Assembly: GCF_900461455.1 (NCBI RefSeq)
Contig: NZ_UGIA01000001.1
Coordinates: 930,001 to 994,000 of the forward strand
Length of the DNA: 64,000 bases
Source: Helicobacter acinonychis
GTDB taxonomy: Bacteria; Campylobacterota; Campylobacteria; Campylobacterales; Helicobacteraceae
Reading direction: 5' to 3'
Shown here: positions 37,773 to 47,186 of the stretch, one piece after another
Layout of the letters: every line of letters begins with the position of its first letter
How positions within the stretch are numbered: position 1 is the stretch's first letter
Notes under the pieces: generated by a model
Database searches by the model: none
What the model saw: the letters and a program-made list of their open reading frames with translations, nothing else
What the model was told of the DNA's origin: nothing
Translations under genes and position numbers: made by a program

Positions 37773-38825
37773 ATGAGAGTCCAATCTAAAGGTTTTGCTA
37801 TTTTTTCTAAAGACGGGCATTTCAAACCCCATGATTTTAGCCGCCATGCTATAGGCCCTCAAGATGTGTTGATTGACATTCATTATGCAGGGATTTGTCA
37901 TAGCGATATTCATAGCGCTTATAGCGAATGGAAAGAAGGCATCTACCCTATGATTCCTGGGCATGAAATTGCTGGGGTCATCAAAGAAGTGGGTAAGGAA
38001 GTTAAGAAATTTAAAGTGGGTGATGTGGTGGGAGTGGGCTGTTTTGTCAATTCATGCAAAACTTGTAAGCCATGTAAAGAACACCAAGAGCAATTTTGTG
38101 CTAACCACAAAACGGTATTCACTTATGATTGTTTGGATTATTTCCATGACAATGAACCCCACATGGGCGGATACTCTAATAACATTGTGGTAGATGAAAA
38201 TTATGTGATTAGCGTGGATAAAAACGCTCCTTTAGAAAAAGTAGCCCCCTTGCTTTGTGCGGGCATCACCACTTATTCGCCCTTAAAATTTTCTAAGGTT
38301 ACTAAAGGCACAAAAGTCGGCGTCGCTGGGTTTGGTGGGCTAGGAAGCATGGCGGTTAAATACGCTGTGGTCATGGGGGCTGAAGTGAGCGTTTTTGCAA
38401 GAAACGAACACAAAAAACAAGACGCTTTAAGCATGGGGGCTAAACATTTCTACACTGACCCTAAAAATTGTAAAGAAGAATTGGATTTTATCATTTCAAC
38501 CATTCCCACCCACTATGATTTAAAGGACTATCTCAAGCTCTTAACTTATAACGGCGATCTAGCCCTTGTGGGACTCCCCCCTATAGAAGTGGCTCCAACG
38601 CTTAATGTTTTTGATTTTATCAGTTTGGGTAATCGCAAGGTTTATGGCTCATTGATTGGGGGCATTAAAGAAACCCAAGAGATGATGGATTTCTCCATTA
38701 AACACAATATTTACCCTGAAATAGATTTGATTTTAGGCAAGGATATTGATACGGCTTACCATAACCTAACCCATGGGAAAGCAAAATTCCGCTATGTGAT
38801 TGATATGAAAAAATCGTTTGACTAA
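37773..38825 (+). CDS. zinc-dependent alcohol (cinnamyl-type) dehydrogenase
   Basis: A 350-residue medium-chain dehydrogenase. Catalytic zinc ligands are Cys in AGICHSDIHS and His-Glu in PGHEIAG; the structural zinc site has four cysteines in SCKTCKPCKEHQEQFC; the NADP-binding loop is GVAGFGGLGSMAVKYA. This matches the H. pylori cinnamyl alcohol dehydrogenase homologue, which acts on aromatic aldehydes and alcohols. It is a single gene between glk and a convergent glycosyltransferase. Confidence 0.92.
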   Translation: MRVQSKGFAIFSKDGHFKPHDFSRHAIGPQDVLIDIHYAGICHSDIHSAYSEWKEGIYPMIPGHEIAGVIKEVGKEVKKFKVGDVVGVGCFVNSCKTCKPCKEHQEQFCANHKTVFTYDCLDYFHDNEPHMGGYSNNIVVDENYVISVDKNAPLEKVAPLLCAGITTYSPLKFSKVTKGTKVGVAGFGGLGSMAVKYAVVMGAEVSVFARNEHKKQDALSMGAKHFYTDPKNCKEELDFIISTIPTHYDLKDYLKLLTYNGDLALVGLPPIEVAPTLNVFDFISLGNRKVYGSLIGGIKETQEMMDFSIKHNIYPEIDLILGKDIDTAYHNLTHGKAKFRYVIDMKKSFD

Positions 38826-38837
38826 AGACTTTTAACT

Positions 38838-40094
38838 CTAGCTCTTTTTTAAGAGCTTGATTAAGATTTTTTTTACAATCCCATGAAGTCCTAGAACTTT
38901 AAGGATCTTACTGACCACCTTTTTAGGTATAAAAAACACCAAAAAAACAAGTCTCTTTAGGATTCTAAGAACCTTACGAACCGCCCTTATAGCTAATGAT
39001 TTAGGCATAAAAAACACTAGATGAATAAGCTTATTGAAAAATCTTTTCACTAAAGCACAAGTTATATCAAAAATTTTTGAATGGATTTTTCTTTCTTTAA
39101 ACACAACAAACAAATACGACTTGAAAAACAAATACGGAGTTTTAAAAAGAATGTCTTTTGAAGACTTTGTTGAAGAAAAATAATGTTGTTGAGCCATTTT
39201 TGTGGTGTAAAAGCTCTCATTAAGATGTATTTGTCTGGTGTAATCGCTCATAAAAGGGGTTTTAGCCAAGGCGTTTAGCCATAAATCCGCTTTCAAACCA
39301 AAAGGGTAATCCCAAGGTTTCACCGCACCCCACCAAGCGTCATAGTGGATAATGATAGGGTTCTTTCGTGCCTCTAAAATGGTTTTTTTATAATTCTCGT
39401 TTAAGTATGCATTAGAAAAATCTTTAACCGTGTAATGCCAAGGGAAAACGCAATACTCAATCCCTAAAGCTTTCATGTTAGGCCAACACCACTTTGTAAA
39501 ATCCAATTCCTCTTTAGCCTTATTCCTCTTTAAAAGCCCATGCATTTTTAAAGCAAAATTTTTCTCGCGTTGGTAACCTAAATTACAAAACAAAAACCCT
39601 TCCATCATGTGGTTCTTTTCAACTTCCAAAACCCCATGAAAATAATTTTCATCATCTTCTTTAATGTTTAAAAAATCAGCGCTAAATTCTCTGCAAAAGA
39701 TAACATCCGCATCGCTCCACACCATTTTAGAATATTCAGGGAATAAATCCGCCAAAAAATACTTCACTAACACCATTTTAGAAAAACGCTTGGTAAAATC
39801 CTCATCAAAAGGGTTAGGAATAGTGTCTAAAAAAAGCTCAACATCTCTCACTTCTAAAGCGGCAAATTCTTTAAAAGGCTCTGCAATTTGGTGGAGTTTC
39901 GCTATATCTTGCTCATTTAGACCTACCACTAAAGCGTATAGAGTGTAACACACTTTTTTACTAGCTTTAGCGATACTTTCCAATAAAGAATAAATGCACG
40001 CACCCGCAGGAATGAGGTAATTTTTATCAAATGCAAAAGCGATAGGAATATGAGAATCTTGCTCTTTGAGAGAATGGTTTGAAACTAAAGCCAT
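38838..40094 (-). CDS. family 8 glycosyltransferase (LPS biosynthesis)
   Basis: A 418-residue GT8 enzyme. The N-terminal IPIAFAFDKNYLIPAG and the metal-binding DAD in VWSDADVIFCREF are family features, with IHYDAWWGAVKPWDYP later for the sugar acceptor site. The last 100 residues are very basic with hydrophobic repeats (KILIKLLKKS), as in Helicobacter LPS transferases that sit on the inner membrane. It likely adds a hexose (galactose or glucose) to LPS. Its promoter contains a 16-base T tract, so expression may vary. Confidence 0.88.
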   Translation of the reverse strand: MALVSNHSLKEQDSHIPIAFAFDKNYLIPAGACIYSLLESIAKASKKVCYTLYALVVGLNEQDIAKLHQIAEPFKEFAALEVRDVELFLDTIPNPFDEDFTKRFSKMVLVKYFLADLFPEYSKMVWSDADVIFCREFSADFLNIKEDDENYFHGVLEVEKNHMMEGFLFCNLGYQREKNFALKMHGLLKRNKAKEELDFTKWCWPNMKALGIEYCVFPWHYTVKDFSNAYLNENYKKTILEARKNPIIIHYDAWWGAVKPWDYPFGLKADLWLNALAKTPFMSDYTRQIHLNESFYTTKMAQQHYFSSTKSSKDILFKTPYLFFKSYLFVVFKERKIHSKIFDITCALVKRFFNKLIHLVFFMPKSLAIRAVRKVLRILKRLVFLVFFIPKKVVSKILKVLGLHGIVKKILIKLLKKS

Positions 40095-40122
40095 AGAAAA
40101 TTAAACGCCCTTTTTTAAAGCT

Positions 40123-40147
40123 ATTTTATCCAAAAAAAAAAAAAAAA
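40123..40147 (-). promoter_or_regulatory. promoter of the GT8 gene with a 16-base poly-T tract
   Basis: Reading the minus strand, T16 (40147-40132) is followed by GGA and the -10-like TAAAAT (40128-40123), then 28 bp to the ATG at 40094. The tract therefore fills the spacer and -35 region, where a change in its length alters promoter strength. Similar tracts modulate other Helicobacter surface genes. The tract is seen; variation is inferred. Confidence 0.6.
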
Positions 40148-40263
40148 CCAAACTTGAAATGGTTCCGTCTATCCATTTTATATATCTTAATGGCAAACAA
40201 TCTAAAAATATCCCTTGCATTTTATCTTTAATGCTACAATTTTAAAAGATGATGAAAGGGGCT

Positions 40264-41583
40264 GTGTTTAATTTGATTTTCTTGAAAAAATCTCTTTGTG
40301 CGTTGTTGTTTTCAAGTTTTTTAATAGCACCTTTAATGAAAGCGGCTAGTTTTGTCTATGACTTGAAGTTTATGAGCTTTAATTACAATTTACTTTCCCC
40401 TCCAAATAACCCTTATTGGAATAGCCTAACCAACATGAAAGTGCGTCTCATACCTCAAATTGGCGTCCAATTAGACAAAAGACAAGCCTTAATGCTTGGA
40501 GCGTGGTTCATTCAAAATTTACACACGCATTATAGCTATTTCCCCTATTCGTGGGGGGTTACGATGTATTATCAATACATAGGGAAAAATTTGAGATTTT
40601 TTTTAGGGATTGTGCCACGAAGCTATCAAATAGGGCATTACCCTTTGAGCGCTTTTAAAAAACTTTTTTGGTTTATCGATCCTACTTTTAGGGGAGGGGC
40701 GTTCCAATTCAAACCGGCTTATGATCCTAATCGTTGGTGGAATGGGTGGTTTGAGAGCGTTGTTGATTGGTATGGGGGGCGTAATTGGAATAATCAGCCC
40801 AAAAAGAAAAATTACGACTTCAGCCAATTTTTGTATTTTGTTTCTTCAGAATTTCAATTTCTTAAAGGGTATTTAGGTTTAGGGGGACAACTTGTGATCT
40901 TTCATAACGCCAGCTCTCATAGCATGGGAGATAACTACCCTTATGGTGGGAATTCCTACTTTAAACCAGGCGATGCAACCCCACAATGGCCTAATGGCTA
41001 CCCTTATTTCAGTCAAAAAGATAATCCACAAGGTGGCGAAATAGGAAAATACTCTAACCCTACCATTTTGGATAGGATTTATTACCATGCTTATCTTAAA
41101 GCGGATTTTAAAAACCTCATGCCTTATATGGATAATATCTTTATGACCTTTGGCACGCAATCGTCTCAAACTCATTATTGCGTACGTTATGCTAGTGAGT
41201 GTAAAAACGCTCAATTTTATAACAGCTTTGGGGGAGAATTTTACGCCCAAGTGCAATACAAAGGCTTTGGGATTTTTAACAGGTATTATTTTTCCAACAA
41301 ACCCCAAATGCACTTTTATGCCACTTATGGCCAATCCCTTTATACTGGGTTGCCATGGTATAGAGCCCCTAATTTTGATATGATAGGTCTTTATTATGTT
41401 TATAAAAATAAATGGGTGAGCGTGCGAGCGGATGCGTTTTTTAACTTTTTAGGTGGGGGCGATGGGTATCATTTGTATGGCAAAGGGGGTAAGTGGATCA
41501 CCACTTATCAGCAATTTTTAACCCTATCCATAGACACACAAGAGCTAATTGATTTTGTCAAATCTAAAATTCCTAATAAGTAA
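40264..41583 (+). CDS. putative outer membrane protein, Helicobacter family
   Basis: A protein of about 439 residues. A signal peptide (LKKSLCALLFSSFLIAPLMKA) leads to a beta-barrel-like body rich in Tyr, Trp, Phe and Asn (GGRNWNNQPKKKNYDF, PNFDMIGLYYVYKNKW). I prefer GTG 40264: a TACAAT box at 40235-40240 puts the transcript start near 40247, leaving almost no leader for the ATG at 40249, while AAAGGGG precedes the GTG. Position between the GT8 gene and a second outer membrane gene matches HP1106 by memory. No substrate can be named. Confidence 0.7.
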   Translation: MFNLIFLKKSLCALLFSSFLIAPLMKAASFVYDLKFMSFNYNLLSPPNNPYWNSLTNMKVRLIPQIGVQLDKRQALMLGAWFIQNLHTHYSYFPYSWGVTMYYQYIGKNLRFFLGIVPRSYQIGHYPLSAFKKLFWFIDPTFRGGAFQFKPAYDPNRWWNGWFESVVDWYGGRNWNNQPKKKNYDFSQFLYFVSSEFQFLKGYLGLGGQLVIFHNASSHSMGDNYPYGGNSYFKPGDATPQWPNGYPYFSQKDNPQGGEIGKYSNPTILDRIYYHAYLKADFKNLMPYMDNIFMTFGTQSSQTHYCVRYASECKNAQFYNSFGGEFYAQVQYKGFGIFNRYYFSNKPQMHFYATYGQSLYTGLPWYRAPNFDMIGLYYVYKNKWVSVRADAFFNFLGGGDGYHLYGKGGKWITTYQQFLTLSIDTQELIDFVKSKIPNK

Positions 41584-41585
41584 CT

Positions 41586-42239
41586 TTAAAAATTATAAAT
41601 ATAATTCACATAAGCGACCGGCAAGCGGTGCCATAAAGTGGTCGCGCTCAAGCCATCAATAATCTCCGTTTTTTTGTTAGGAATGACAGGGAATTTCAAC
41701 CCAAAAGCGATTTCATTATGAAAAGATCCCAAACGAACGCCCACATTCACAAGCAGTTGGAAGAGCGAATTTTCTTTGCCTAAATTTTGAGCGATAACCC
41801 CATGCATAGCATTTCCTGGTGTGTAAGTCGCCCCTGCAATTCCCAAACCAAACTCTACCCCCAAAAACCTTTTTGGCGAATTGATACCATCCCATAGAGC
41901 GCTAAATTCCAAACCATAAGTAGAAATACAGGATTTGTGCGAAGAAAAAGTCTGATCATAAAACAACCCATAGCGCAAACCCACATGCTCTATATCTTTT
42001 GTTTTAGCCACAAATTTCCCCCCTAGCACCACGCCAAAGCCATTGCCTGTCATAAAATACGATTCATTTGTCGTTTTAGAGCTAAAAAATGTGTTGATCG
42101 CACTAAGCTGATACCCAACCCCTAAATAAAACGCATTCCTGTCCGCTAATTTAGGTTTTTTCGCTCCATCAAGCTCTGCGGCTTGAAGCGATGATAATAA
42201 CGCCATGCCAATCAATATTTTGATCGTTGCTTTATCCAT
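41586..42239 (-). CDS. Helicobacter outer membrane protein, small family
   Basis: A 217-residue protein: signal peptide (about 1-20, ATIKILIGMALLSSLQA), the family segment RNAFYLGVGYQLSAINTFF, and the C-terminal barrel strand with alternating aromatic residues (PVAYVNYIYNF). The same GYQL and LFQLLVNVGVRLG-type segments occur in the paralogue at 47187. ATG 42239 is chosen as the first residue of the signal peptide; the frame is open 25 codons further upstream. Converges with the outer membrane gene at 40264. Confidence 0.82.
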   Translation of the reverse strand: MDKATIKILIGMALLSSLQAAELDGAKKPKLADRNAFYLGVGYQLSAINTFFSSKTTNESYFMTGNGFGVVLGGKFVAKTKDIEHVGLRYGLFYDQTFSSHKSCISTYGLEFSALWDGINSPKRFLGVEFGLGIAGATYTPGNAMHGVIAQNLGKENSLFQLLVNVGVRLGSFHNEIAFGLKFPVIPNKKTEIIDGLSATTLWHRLPVAYVNYIYNF

Positions 42240-42447
42240 AACCAAACCCTTTTGTTTTATCTTGCCCCACACTCGCCCCACATTAAGATCAAATCGCACC
42301 CTAAATAATAACAAAGTTTAAAATAAATATGAGCGGTTTTTATCAAATACCCGTAAAAACAACCTTAATTTTTGGCAATATGCCCCCTATTTTTTTATAA
42401 AATTCCTAAAAAGGTGCTGTTATAAGACATGTTAGTGGTTTTTCTTG

Positions 42448-42453
42448 TATAAT
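42448..42453 (+). promoter_or_regulatory. -10 element of the porCDAB operon
   Basis: A perfect TATAAT at 42448-42453, 50 bp upstream of the porC start, in the gap after the divergent outer membrane gene. AAGGAG at about 42487 is the ribosome site. Confidence 0.65.
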
Positions 42454-42502
42454 TTGGATATATTCAGTTTATTTTTATACGATATTAAGGAGACATACTA
42501 TC

Positions 42503-43063
42503 ATGCTTCAAATTAGATGGCATGCACGAGCTGGTCAGGGTGCTATCACAGGCGCTAAAGGGTTAGCTGATGTGATTTCAAAAACAGGTAAAGAAGTGCA
42601 AGCGTTCGCTTCTTATGGTTCAGCCAAAAGGGGGGCTGCTATGATGGCTTATAACCGCGTTGATGATGAGCCTATTTTAAACCATGAGCACTTCATGCAG
42701 CCTGATTATGTGCTAGTGATTGATCCGGGTTTGGTTTTCATTGAAAATATCTTCGCTGACGAAAAAGAAGACACTACCTATATTATCACTAGTTACCTCA
42801 GCAAAGAAGAGTTGTTTGAAAAAAAACCCGAATTAAAAACCCGTAAGGTGTTTTTGGTGGATTGCTTAAAAATCTCTATGGAAACCTTGAAGCGCCCTAT
42901 CCCTAACACGCCTATGTTGGGAGCGTTGATGAAAGTGTCTGGCATGCTTGAAATTGGGGCTTTTAAAGAAGCTTTTAAGAAAGTTTTAGGCAAAAAACTC
43001 ACGCAAGAAGTCATTGACGCTAACATGCTCGCTATCCAAAGAGCTTATGAAGAAGTTCAATAA
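42503..43063 (+). CDS. porC: pyruvate:flavodoxin/ferredoxin oxidoreductase, gamma subunit
   Basis: A 186-residue gamma domain subunit (HARAGQGAITGAKGLADVI, ASYGSAKRGAAMMAYNRV). With the next three genes it forms the four-subunit enzyme that makes acetyl-CoA from pyruvate, essential for microaerophilic energy metabolism in Helicobacter, which lacks pyruvate dehydrogenase. Order gamma, delta, alpha, beta with 10-17 bp gaps implies one transcript. Confidence 0.94.
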   Translation: MLQIRWHARAGQGAITGAKGLADVISKTGKEVQAFASYGSAKRGAAMMAYNRVDDEPILNHEHFMQPDYVLVIDPGLVFIENIFADEKEDTTYIITSYLSKEELFEKKPELKTRKVFLVDCLKISMETLKRPIPNTPMLGALMKVSGMLEIGAFKEAFKKVLGKKLTQEVIDANMLAIQRAYEEVQ

Positions 43064-43078
43064 CATTAAGGAAAAAAG

Positions 43079-43471
43079 ATGAAAGATTGGAATGAATTTG
43101 AAATGGGAGCGGTGCTATTCCCTTTTGAAAAAAACGCGCAAAGCGAAATAGAAAAACACAACGATGAGCGCCATTACACAAAGCAAAGTTACTTCACCAC
43201 TTCAGTGGCTCATTGGCGTGTGGCTAAGCCTGTGCATAATAATAACATTTGCATCAATTGCTTTAATTGTTGGGTTTATTGCCCAGACGCTGCCATTCTT
43301 TCAAGAGAGGGCAAGTTAAAGGGTGTAGATTATTCTCATTGTAAGGGCTGTGGCGTGTGCGTGAGTGTCTGCCCCACCAACCCTAAATCGCTATGGATGT
43401 TTGAAGAACAAATTGAGCCTGCCACCGCACTCACTCAATGGCCGCAAAAAGAAGAAAAGAAAAAATCATAA
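43079..43471 (+). CDS. porD: pyruvate oxidoreductase, delta subunit (ferredoxin-like)
   Basis: A 130-residue protein with two [4Fe-4S] motifs: CINCFNCWVYCPDA and CKGCGVCVSVCPTNP. It carries electrons from the TPP centre to the flavodoxin acceptor. Start ATG 43079 behind AAGGAAAAA. Confidence 0.95.
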   Translation: MKDWNEFEMGAVLFPFEKNAQSEIEKHNDERHYTKQSYFTTSVAHWRVAKPVHNNNICINCFNCWVYCPDAAILSREGKLKGVDYSHCKGCGVCVSVCPTNPKSLWMFEEQIEPATALTQWPQKEEKKKS

Positions 43472-43480
43472 GGAAAAAAT

Positions 43481-44704
43481 ATGGCAAAAAGTATTGAATT
43501 GCAAGAAATAGAAGTGTGGGATGGCAATACCGCTAGCTCTAACGCTTTAAGACAGGCTCAAATTGATGTCATCGCAGCCTACCCTATCACCCCATCGACG
43601 CCCATCGTACAAAATTATGGCTCATTTAAGGATAATGGCTATATTGATGGCGAATTTGTTTTAGTGGAATCTGAGCATGCTGCTATGAGTGCATGCGTAG
43701 GAGCGGCCGCTGCTGGAGGAAGGGTGAGCACTGCGACTAGCTCTCAAGGTTTAGCGCTAATGGTAGAAGTTTTATACCAAGCCTCTGGCATGCGTTTGCC
43801 TATTGTTTTAAACTTGGTCAATCGTGCTTTAGCAGCCCCTTTAAATATCCATGGCGATCATTCTGATATGTATTTGAGTAGGGATTCTGGCTGGATAAGT
43901 TTATGCACATGCAACCCTCAAGAAGCCTATGATTTCACTTTAATGGCGTTTAGGATCGCAGAGCATCAAAAGGTGCGCGTGCCTACTATTGTCAATCAAG
44001 ATGGTTTTTTATGCTCACACACCGTGCAAAATGTCCGTCCCTTAAGCGATGCAGTGGCTTATCAATTTGTGGGCGAATACCAAACCAAACATTCCCTTTT
44101 AGATTTTGATAAACCGGTAAGCTATGGAGCACAAGCTGAAGAAGAATGGCATTATGAGCATAAAGCCCAACTCCACCATGCGATCATGAACGCGCCTTCT
44201 GTGATTGAAGAAGTGTTTAATGATTTCGCTAAACTGACAGGCAGGCAATACCATTTAACCAAAACTTTCCAGCTAGAAGACGCTGAAATCGCTATCTTTG
44301 CGTTAGGGACTACTTATGAATCCGCTATCGTAGCAGCTAAAGAAATGCGTAAAAAAGGCATTAAGGCCGGCGTGGCGACCATCCATTCTTTACGCCCCTT
44401 CCCTTATGAAAGATTGGGGCAGGATTTGAAAAATCTTAAAGCTTTAGCAATTTTGGATAAAAGCTCTCCAGCCGGTGCTATGGGGGCGATGTTTAATGAA
44501 GTAACGAGTGCGGTGTATCAAACCCAAGGGACTAAACATCCGGTAGTGTCTAACTATATCTATGGTTTAGGCGAAAGGGATATGACGATCGCGCATTTAT
44601 GCGAGATTTTTGAAGAAATCAATGAAGACGCTCTTAAAAGCACGCTCACGCACCCTACCCAACAATTCGTAGGCTTGCGCGGTCCTAAAATAAGCTTTTT
44701 TTAA
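43481..44704 (+). CDS. porA: pyruvate oxidoreductase, alpha subunit
   Basis: A 407-residue subunit with the substrate-binding segments AAYPITPSTPIVQNYGSF, VESEHAAMSACVGAAAAGGR and TSSQGLALMVEVLYQASGMR, and a C-terminal domain (AIFALGTTYESAIVAAKEMR). It forms the active site with PorB. Confidence 0.95.
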   Translation: MAKSIELQEIEVWDGNTASSNALRQAQIDVIAAYPITPSTPIVQNYGSFKDNGYIDGEFVLVESEHAAMSACVGAAAAGGRVSTATSSQGLALMVEVLYQASGMRLPIVLNLVNRALAAPLNIHGDHSDMYLSRDSGWISLCTCNPQEAYDFTLMAFRIAEHQKVRVPTIVNQDGFLCSHTVQNVRPLSDAVAYQFVGEYQTKHSLLDFDKPVSYGAQAEEEWHYEHKAQLHHAIMNAPSVIEEVFNDFAKLTGRQYHLTKTFQLEDAEIAIFALGTTYESAIVAAKEMRKKGIKAGVATIHSLRPFPYERLGQDLKNLKALAILDKSSPAGAMGAMFNEVTSAVYQTQGTKHPVVSNYIYGLGERDMTIAHLCEIFEEINEDALKSTLTHPTQQFVGLRGPKISFF

Positions 44705-44716
44705 AAAGGAAATATC

Positions 44717-45661
44717 ATGGTAAAAGAAGTCAAAACACTCAAAGGTTTTAGCCAAAGTGCTGAAAAATTCCAAGGCTCGCACTTGCTTTGTCCAGGTTGT
44801 GGGCATGGCATTATCGTGCGTGAAGTTCTAAACGCCGTAGATGGGCCTATTGTTTTAGGTAATTCTACCGGTTGTTTAGAAGTATGCTCGGCTGTGTATC
44901 CGCACACTTCATGGGATGTGCCTTGGATTCATATTGGTTTTGAAAATGGCTCTACGGCTATTTCAGGGGTAGAGGCTATGTATAAGGCACTAGTGAATAA
45001 GGGTCGTTATAATGGTCAAAAGCCCAAATTCGTGGCGTTTGGAGGCGATGGGGCTAGTTATGATATTGGTTTTCAATTTATCAGCGGTTGCATGGAGAGA
45101 GGGCATGACATGACTTATATTTGCTTAGATAATGAAAACTACGCCAATACCGGTGGTCAAAGAAGCGGTTCTACGCCATTAGGGGCAAGCACTTCCACCA
45201 CGCCAGCGGGATCAGTTAGCTTTGGCAAAAAAGAAAAGAAAAAAGACATTGTCAATATCATGGCAAGCCACGGAATTCCTTATGTGGCACAACTCTCTCC
45301 TAACAAATGGAAAGACATGAACAAAAAGATTAAAACTGCACTAGACACTGAAGGGCCTTGCTTTATTAACGCTCTTAGCCCATGCACAACTGAATGGAAA
45401 TTTGAATCCAATAAAACCATTGAATTAGCGGATATGGCTGTGGATAGCTTGATGTTCCCCTTATTTGAAATTTTTAATGGCAGAGAATTAAAAATCACTT
45501 ACCGCCCAAGAAATATCATTCCTGTAAGGGATTATTTAGGGGCACAAAAACGCTTCAAACACCTTTTCAAAAAGGAAAACGAGCATGTCATTGAAGAATT
45601 GCAAAAAGATGTGAATGAGCGTTGGGAATACTTGCAACGCAGAGAAGAAGCTAAAGTATAA
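44717..45661 (+). CDS. porB: pyruvate oxidoreductase, beta subunit (TPP-binding)
   Basis: A 314-residue subunit. Cluster-ligand cysteines are in LCPGCGHGI and GCLEVCS; the TPP motif is GDGASYDIGFQFISGCMERG running to the YANTGGQRSGSTPLGA loop. Last gene of the operon; the sequence after its stop forms a large hairpin. Confidence 0.95.
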   Translation: MVKEVKTLKGFSQSAEKFQGSHLLCPGCGHGIIVREVLNAVDGPIVLGNSTGCLEVCSAVYPHTSWDVPWIHIGFENGSTAISGVEAMYKALVNKGRYNGQKPKFVAFGGDGASYDIGFQFISGCMERGHDMTYICLDNENYANTGGQRSGSTPLGASTSTTPAGSVSFGKKEKKKDIVNIMASHGIPYVAQLSPNKWKDMNKKIKTALDTEGPCFINALSPCTTEWKFESNKTIELADMAVDSLMFPLFEIFNGRELKITYRPRNIIPVRDYLGAQKRFKHLFKKENEHVIEELQKDVNERWEYLQRREEAKV

Positions 45662-45672
45662 CTCTTCAATCA

Positions 45673-45713
45673 AATCAAGGGGCTTTTTGGGTGCATCTTT
45701 TATCCCCTTGATT
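45673..45713. terminator. hairpin between porB and purB
   Basis: AATCAAGGGG (45673-45682) pairs with CCCCTTGATT (45704-45713) as a perfect 10-bp stem with a 21-base loop, followed by TTACCCCTTT. The stem is strong but the T tract weak. Confidence 0.5.
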
Positions 45714-45753
45714 TTACCCCTTTCGAATAAATTCTAGATTTTAAGGATTGTTG

Positions 45754-47076
45754 GTGTTAGAACGCTATGCGAATGAAGAAATGAAAGCCTTATGGAGCGA
45801 GCGAACCAAGTTTGAAACCTATTTAGAAGTGGAAAAAGCTGTGGTTAGGGCATGGAATAAGCTTGGACAAATCAATGATAGCGATTGCGAAAAAATCTGC
45901 TCTCAAGCGAAGTTTAACCTGAAGCGCATCAAAGAAATTGAAAAGACCACTAAACATGATTTAATCGCTTTCACTATGTGCGTGGCTGAAAGCTTGGGCG
46001 AAGAGTCTCGCTTTTTTCATTATGGCATCACTTCTAGTGATTGCATTGACACAGCTATGGCATTATTGATGACAAAAAGTTTAAAGCTCATTCAAAAAAG
46101 CGTTAAAAACCTCTATGAAACACTTAAAAATAGGGCTTTAGAGCATAAAGACACGCTAATGGTAGGCAGAAGCCATGGGGTGTTTGGCGAACCCATCACT
46201 TTTGGTTTAGTTTTAGCCCTTTTTGCTGATGAAATCAAACGGCATTTAAAAGCCTTGGATTTGACGATGGAGTTTATTAGCGTGGGGGCGATTAGTGGAG
46301 CTATGGGGAATTTCGCGCACGCTCCCTTAGAATTAGAAGAATTAGCGTGCGGATTTTTAGGTTTAAAAACAGCCAGTATCAGCAATCAAGTCATTCAAAG
46401 AGATCGCTACGCTAGGCTTGCATGCGATTTGGCTCTTTTAGCGAGCAGTTGTGAAAAAATCGCTATCAATATCCGCCATTTGCAACGCAGTGAAGTCTAT
46501 GAAGTGGAAGAATACTTTTCAATAGGGCAAAAGGGAAGCTCTGCGATGCCCCATAAAAGAAACCCCATATTGAGCGAAAATATCACTGGGCTTTGTAGGG
46601 TGATTCGCTCTTTTACGACCCCTATGCTAGAAAATGTTGCCCTATGGCATGAAAGAGACATGAGCCATAGCTCTGTGGAGCGTTTTGCCTTACCCGATCT
46701 ATTTATCACTAGCGATTTTATGCTCAGCCGCTTGAATGGCGTGGTTGAAAATTTAGTGGTCTATCCCAAGAACATGCTTAAAAATTTAGCCTTGAGTGGG
46801 GGGTTAGTCTTTTCGCAACGAGTATTATTAGAATTGCCTAAAAAAGGTTTGAGCAGAGAAGAAAGCTATAAAATCGTGCAAGAAAATGCGATGAAAATAT
46901 GGGAAGTTTTGCAACAAGGCACCTTTAAAAACGCTGATGAAAATTTGTTTTTGAACGCCCTGCTTGATGATGAACGCTTGAAAAAATATTTGAGCAAGGA
47001 TGAAATCAAAGCGTGTTTTGATTATAGCTATTACACTAAAAATGTAGATGCGATTTTTAAAAGGGTGTTTGAATAA
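45754..47076 (+). CDS. purB: adenylosuccinate lyase
   Basis: A 440-residue fumarase-superfamily lyase acting twice in purine synthesis. Signature GSSAMPHKRNPI, catalytic segments TSSDCIDTAMA and GRSHGVFGEPITFG. No ATG is available at the start; I choose GTG 45754 (LERYANEEMKALW) which fits the family N-terminus, with TTG 45748 and 45751 as alternatives behind TTAAGGA. Confidence 0.94.
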   Translation: MLERYANEEMKALWSERTKFETYLEVEKAVVRAWNKLGQINDSDCEKICSQAKFNLKRIKEIEKTTKHDLIAFTMCVAESLGEESRFFHYGITSSDCIDTAMALLMTKSLKLIQKSVKNLYETLKNRALEHKDTLMVGRSHGVFGEPITFGLVLALFADEIKRHLKALDLTMEFISVGAISGAMGNFAHAPLELEELACGFLGLKTASISNQVIQRDRYARLACDLALLASSCEKIAINIRHLQRSEVYEVEEYFSIGQKGSSAMPHKRNPILSENITGLCRVIRSFTTPMLENVALWHERDMSHSSVERFALPDLFITSDFMLSRLNGVVENLVVYPKNMLKNLALSGGLVFSQRVLLELPKKGLSREESYKIVQENAMKIWEVLQQGTFKNADENLFLNALLDDERLKKYLSKDEIKACFDYSYYTKNVDAIFKRVFE

Positions 47077-47186
47077 GGCGCGATTTTACAAAAAATTTTG
47101 GCTTTATTCATTGAGTGATAAAGTTTAAAATAATAAAATAAAGTTTTCATTTTTTAAAAAATTAAAATTTCACTCAAAGGGGATTT

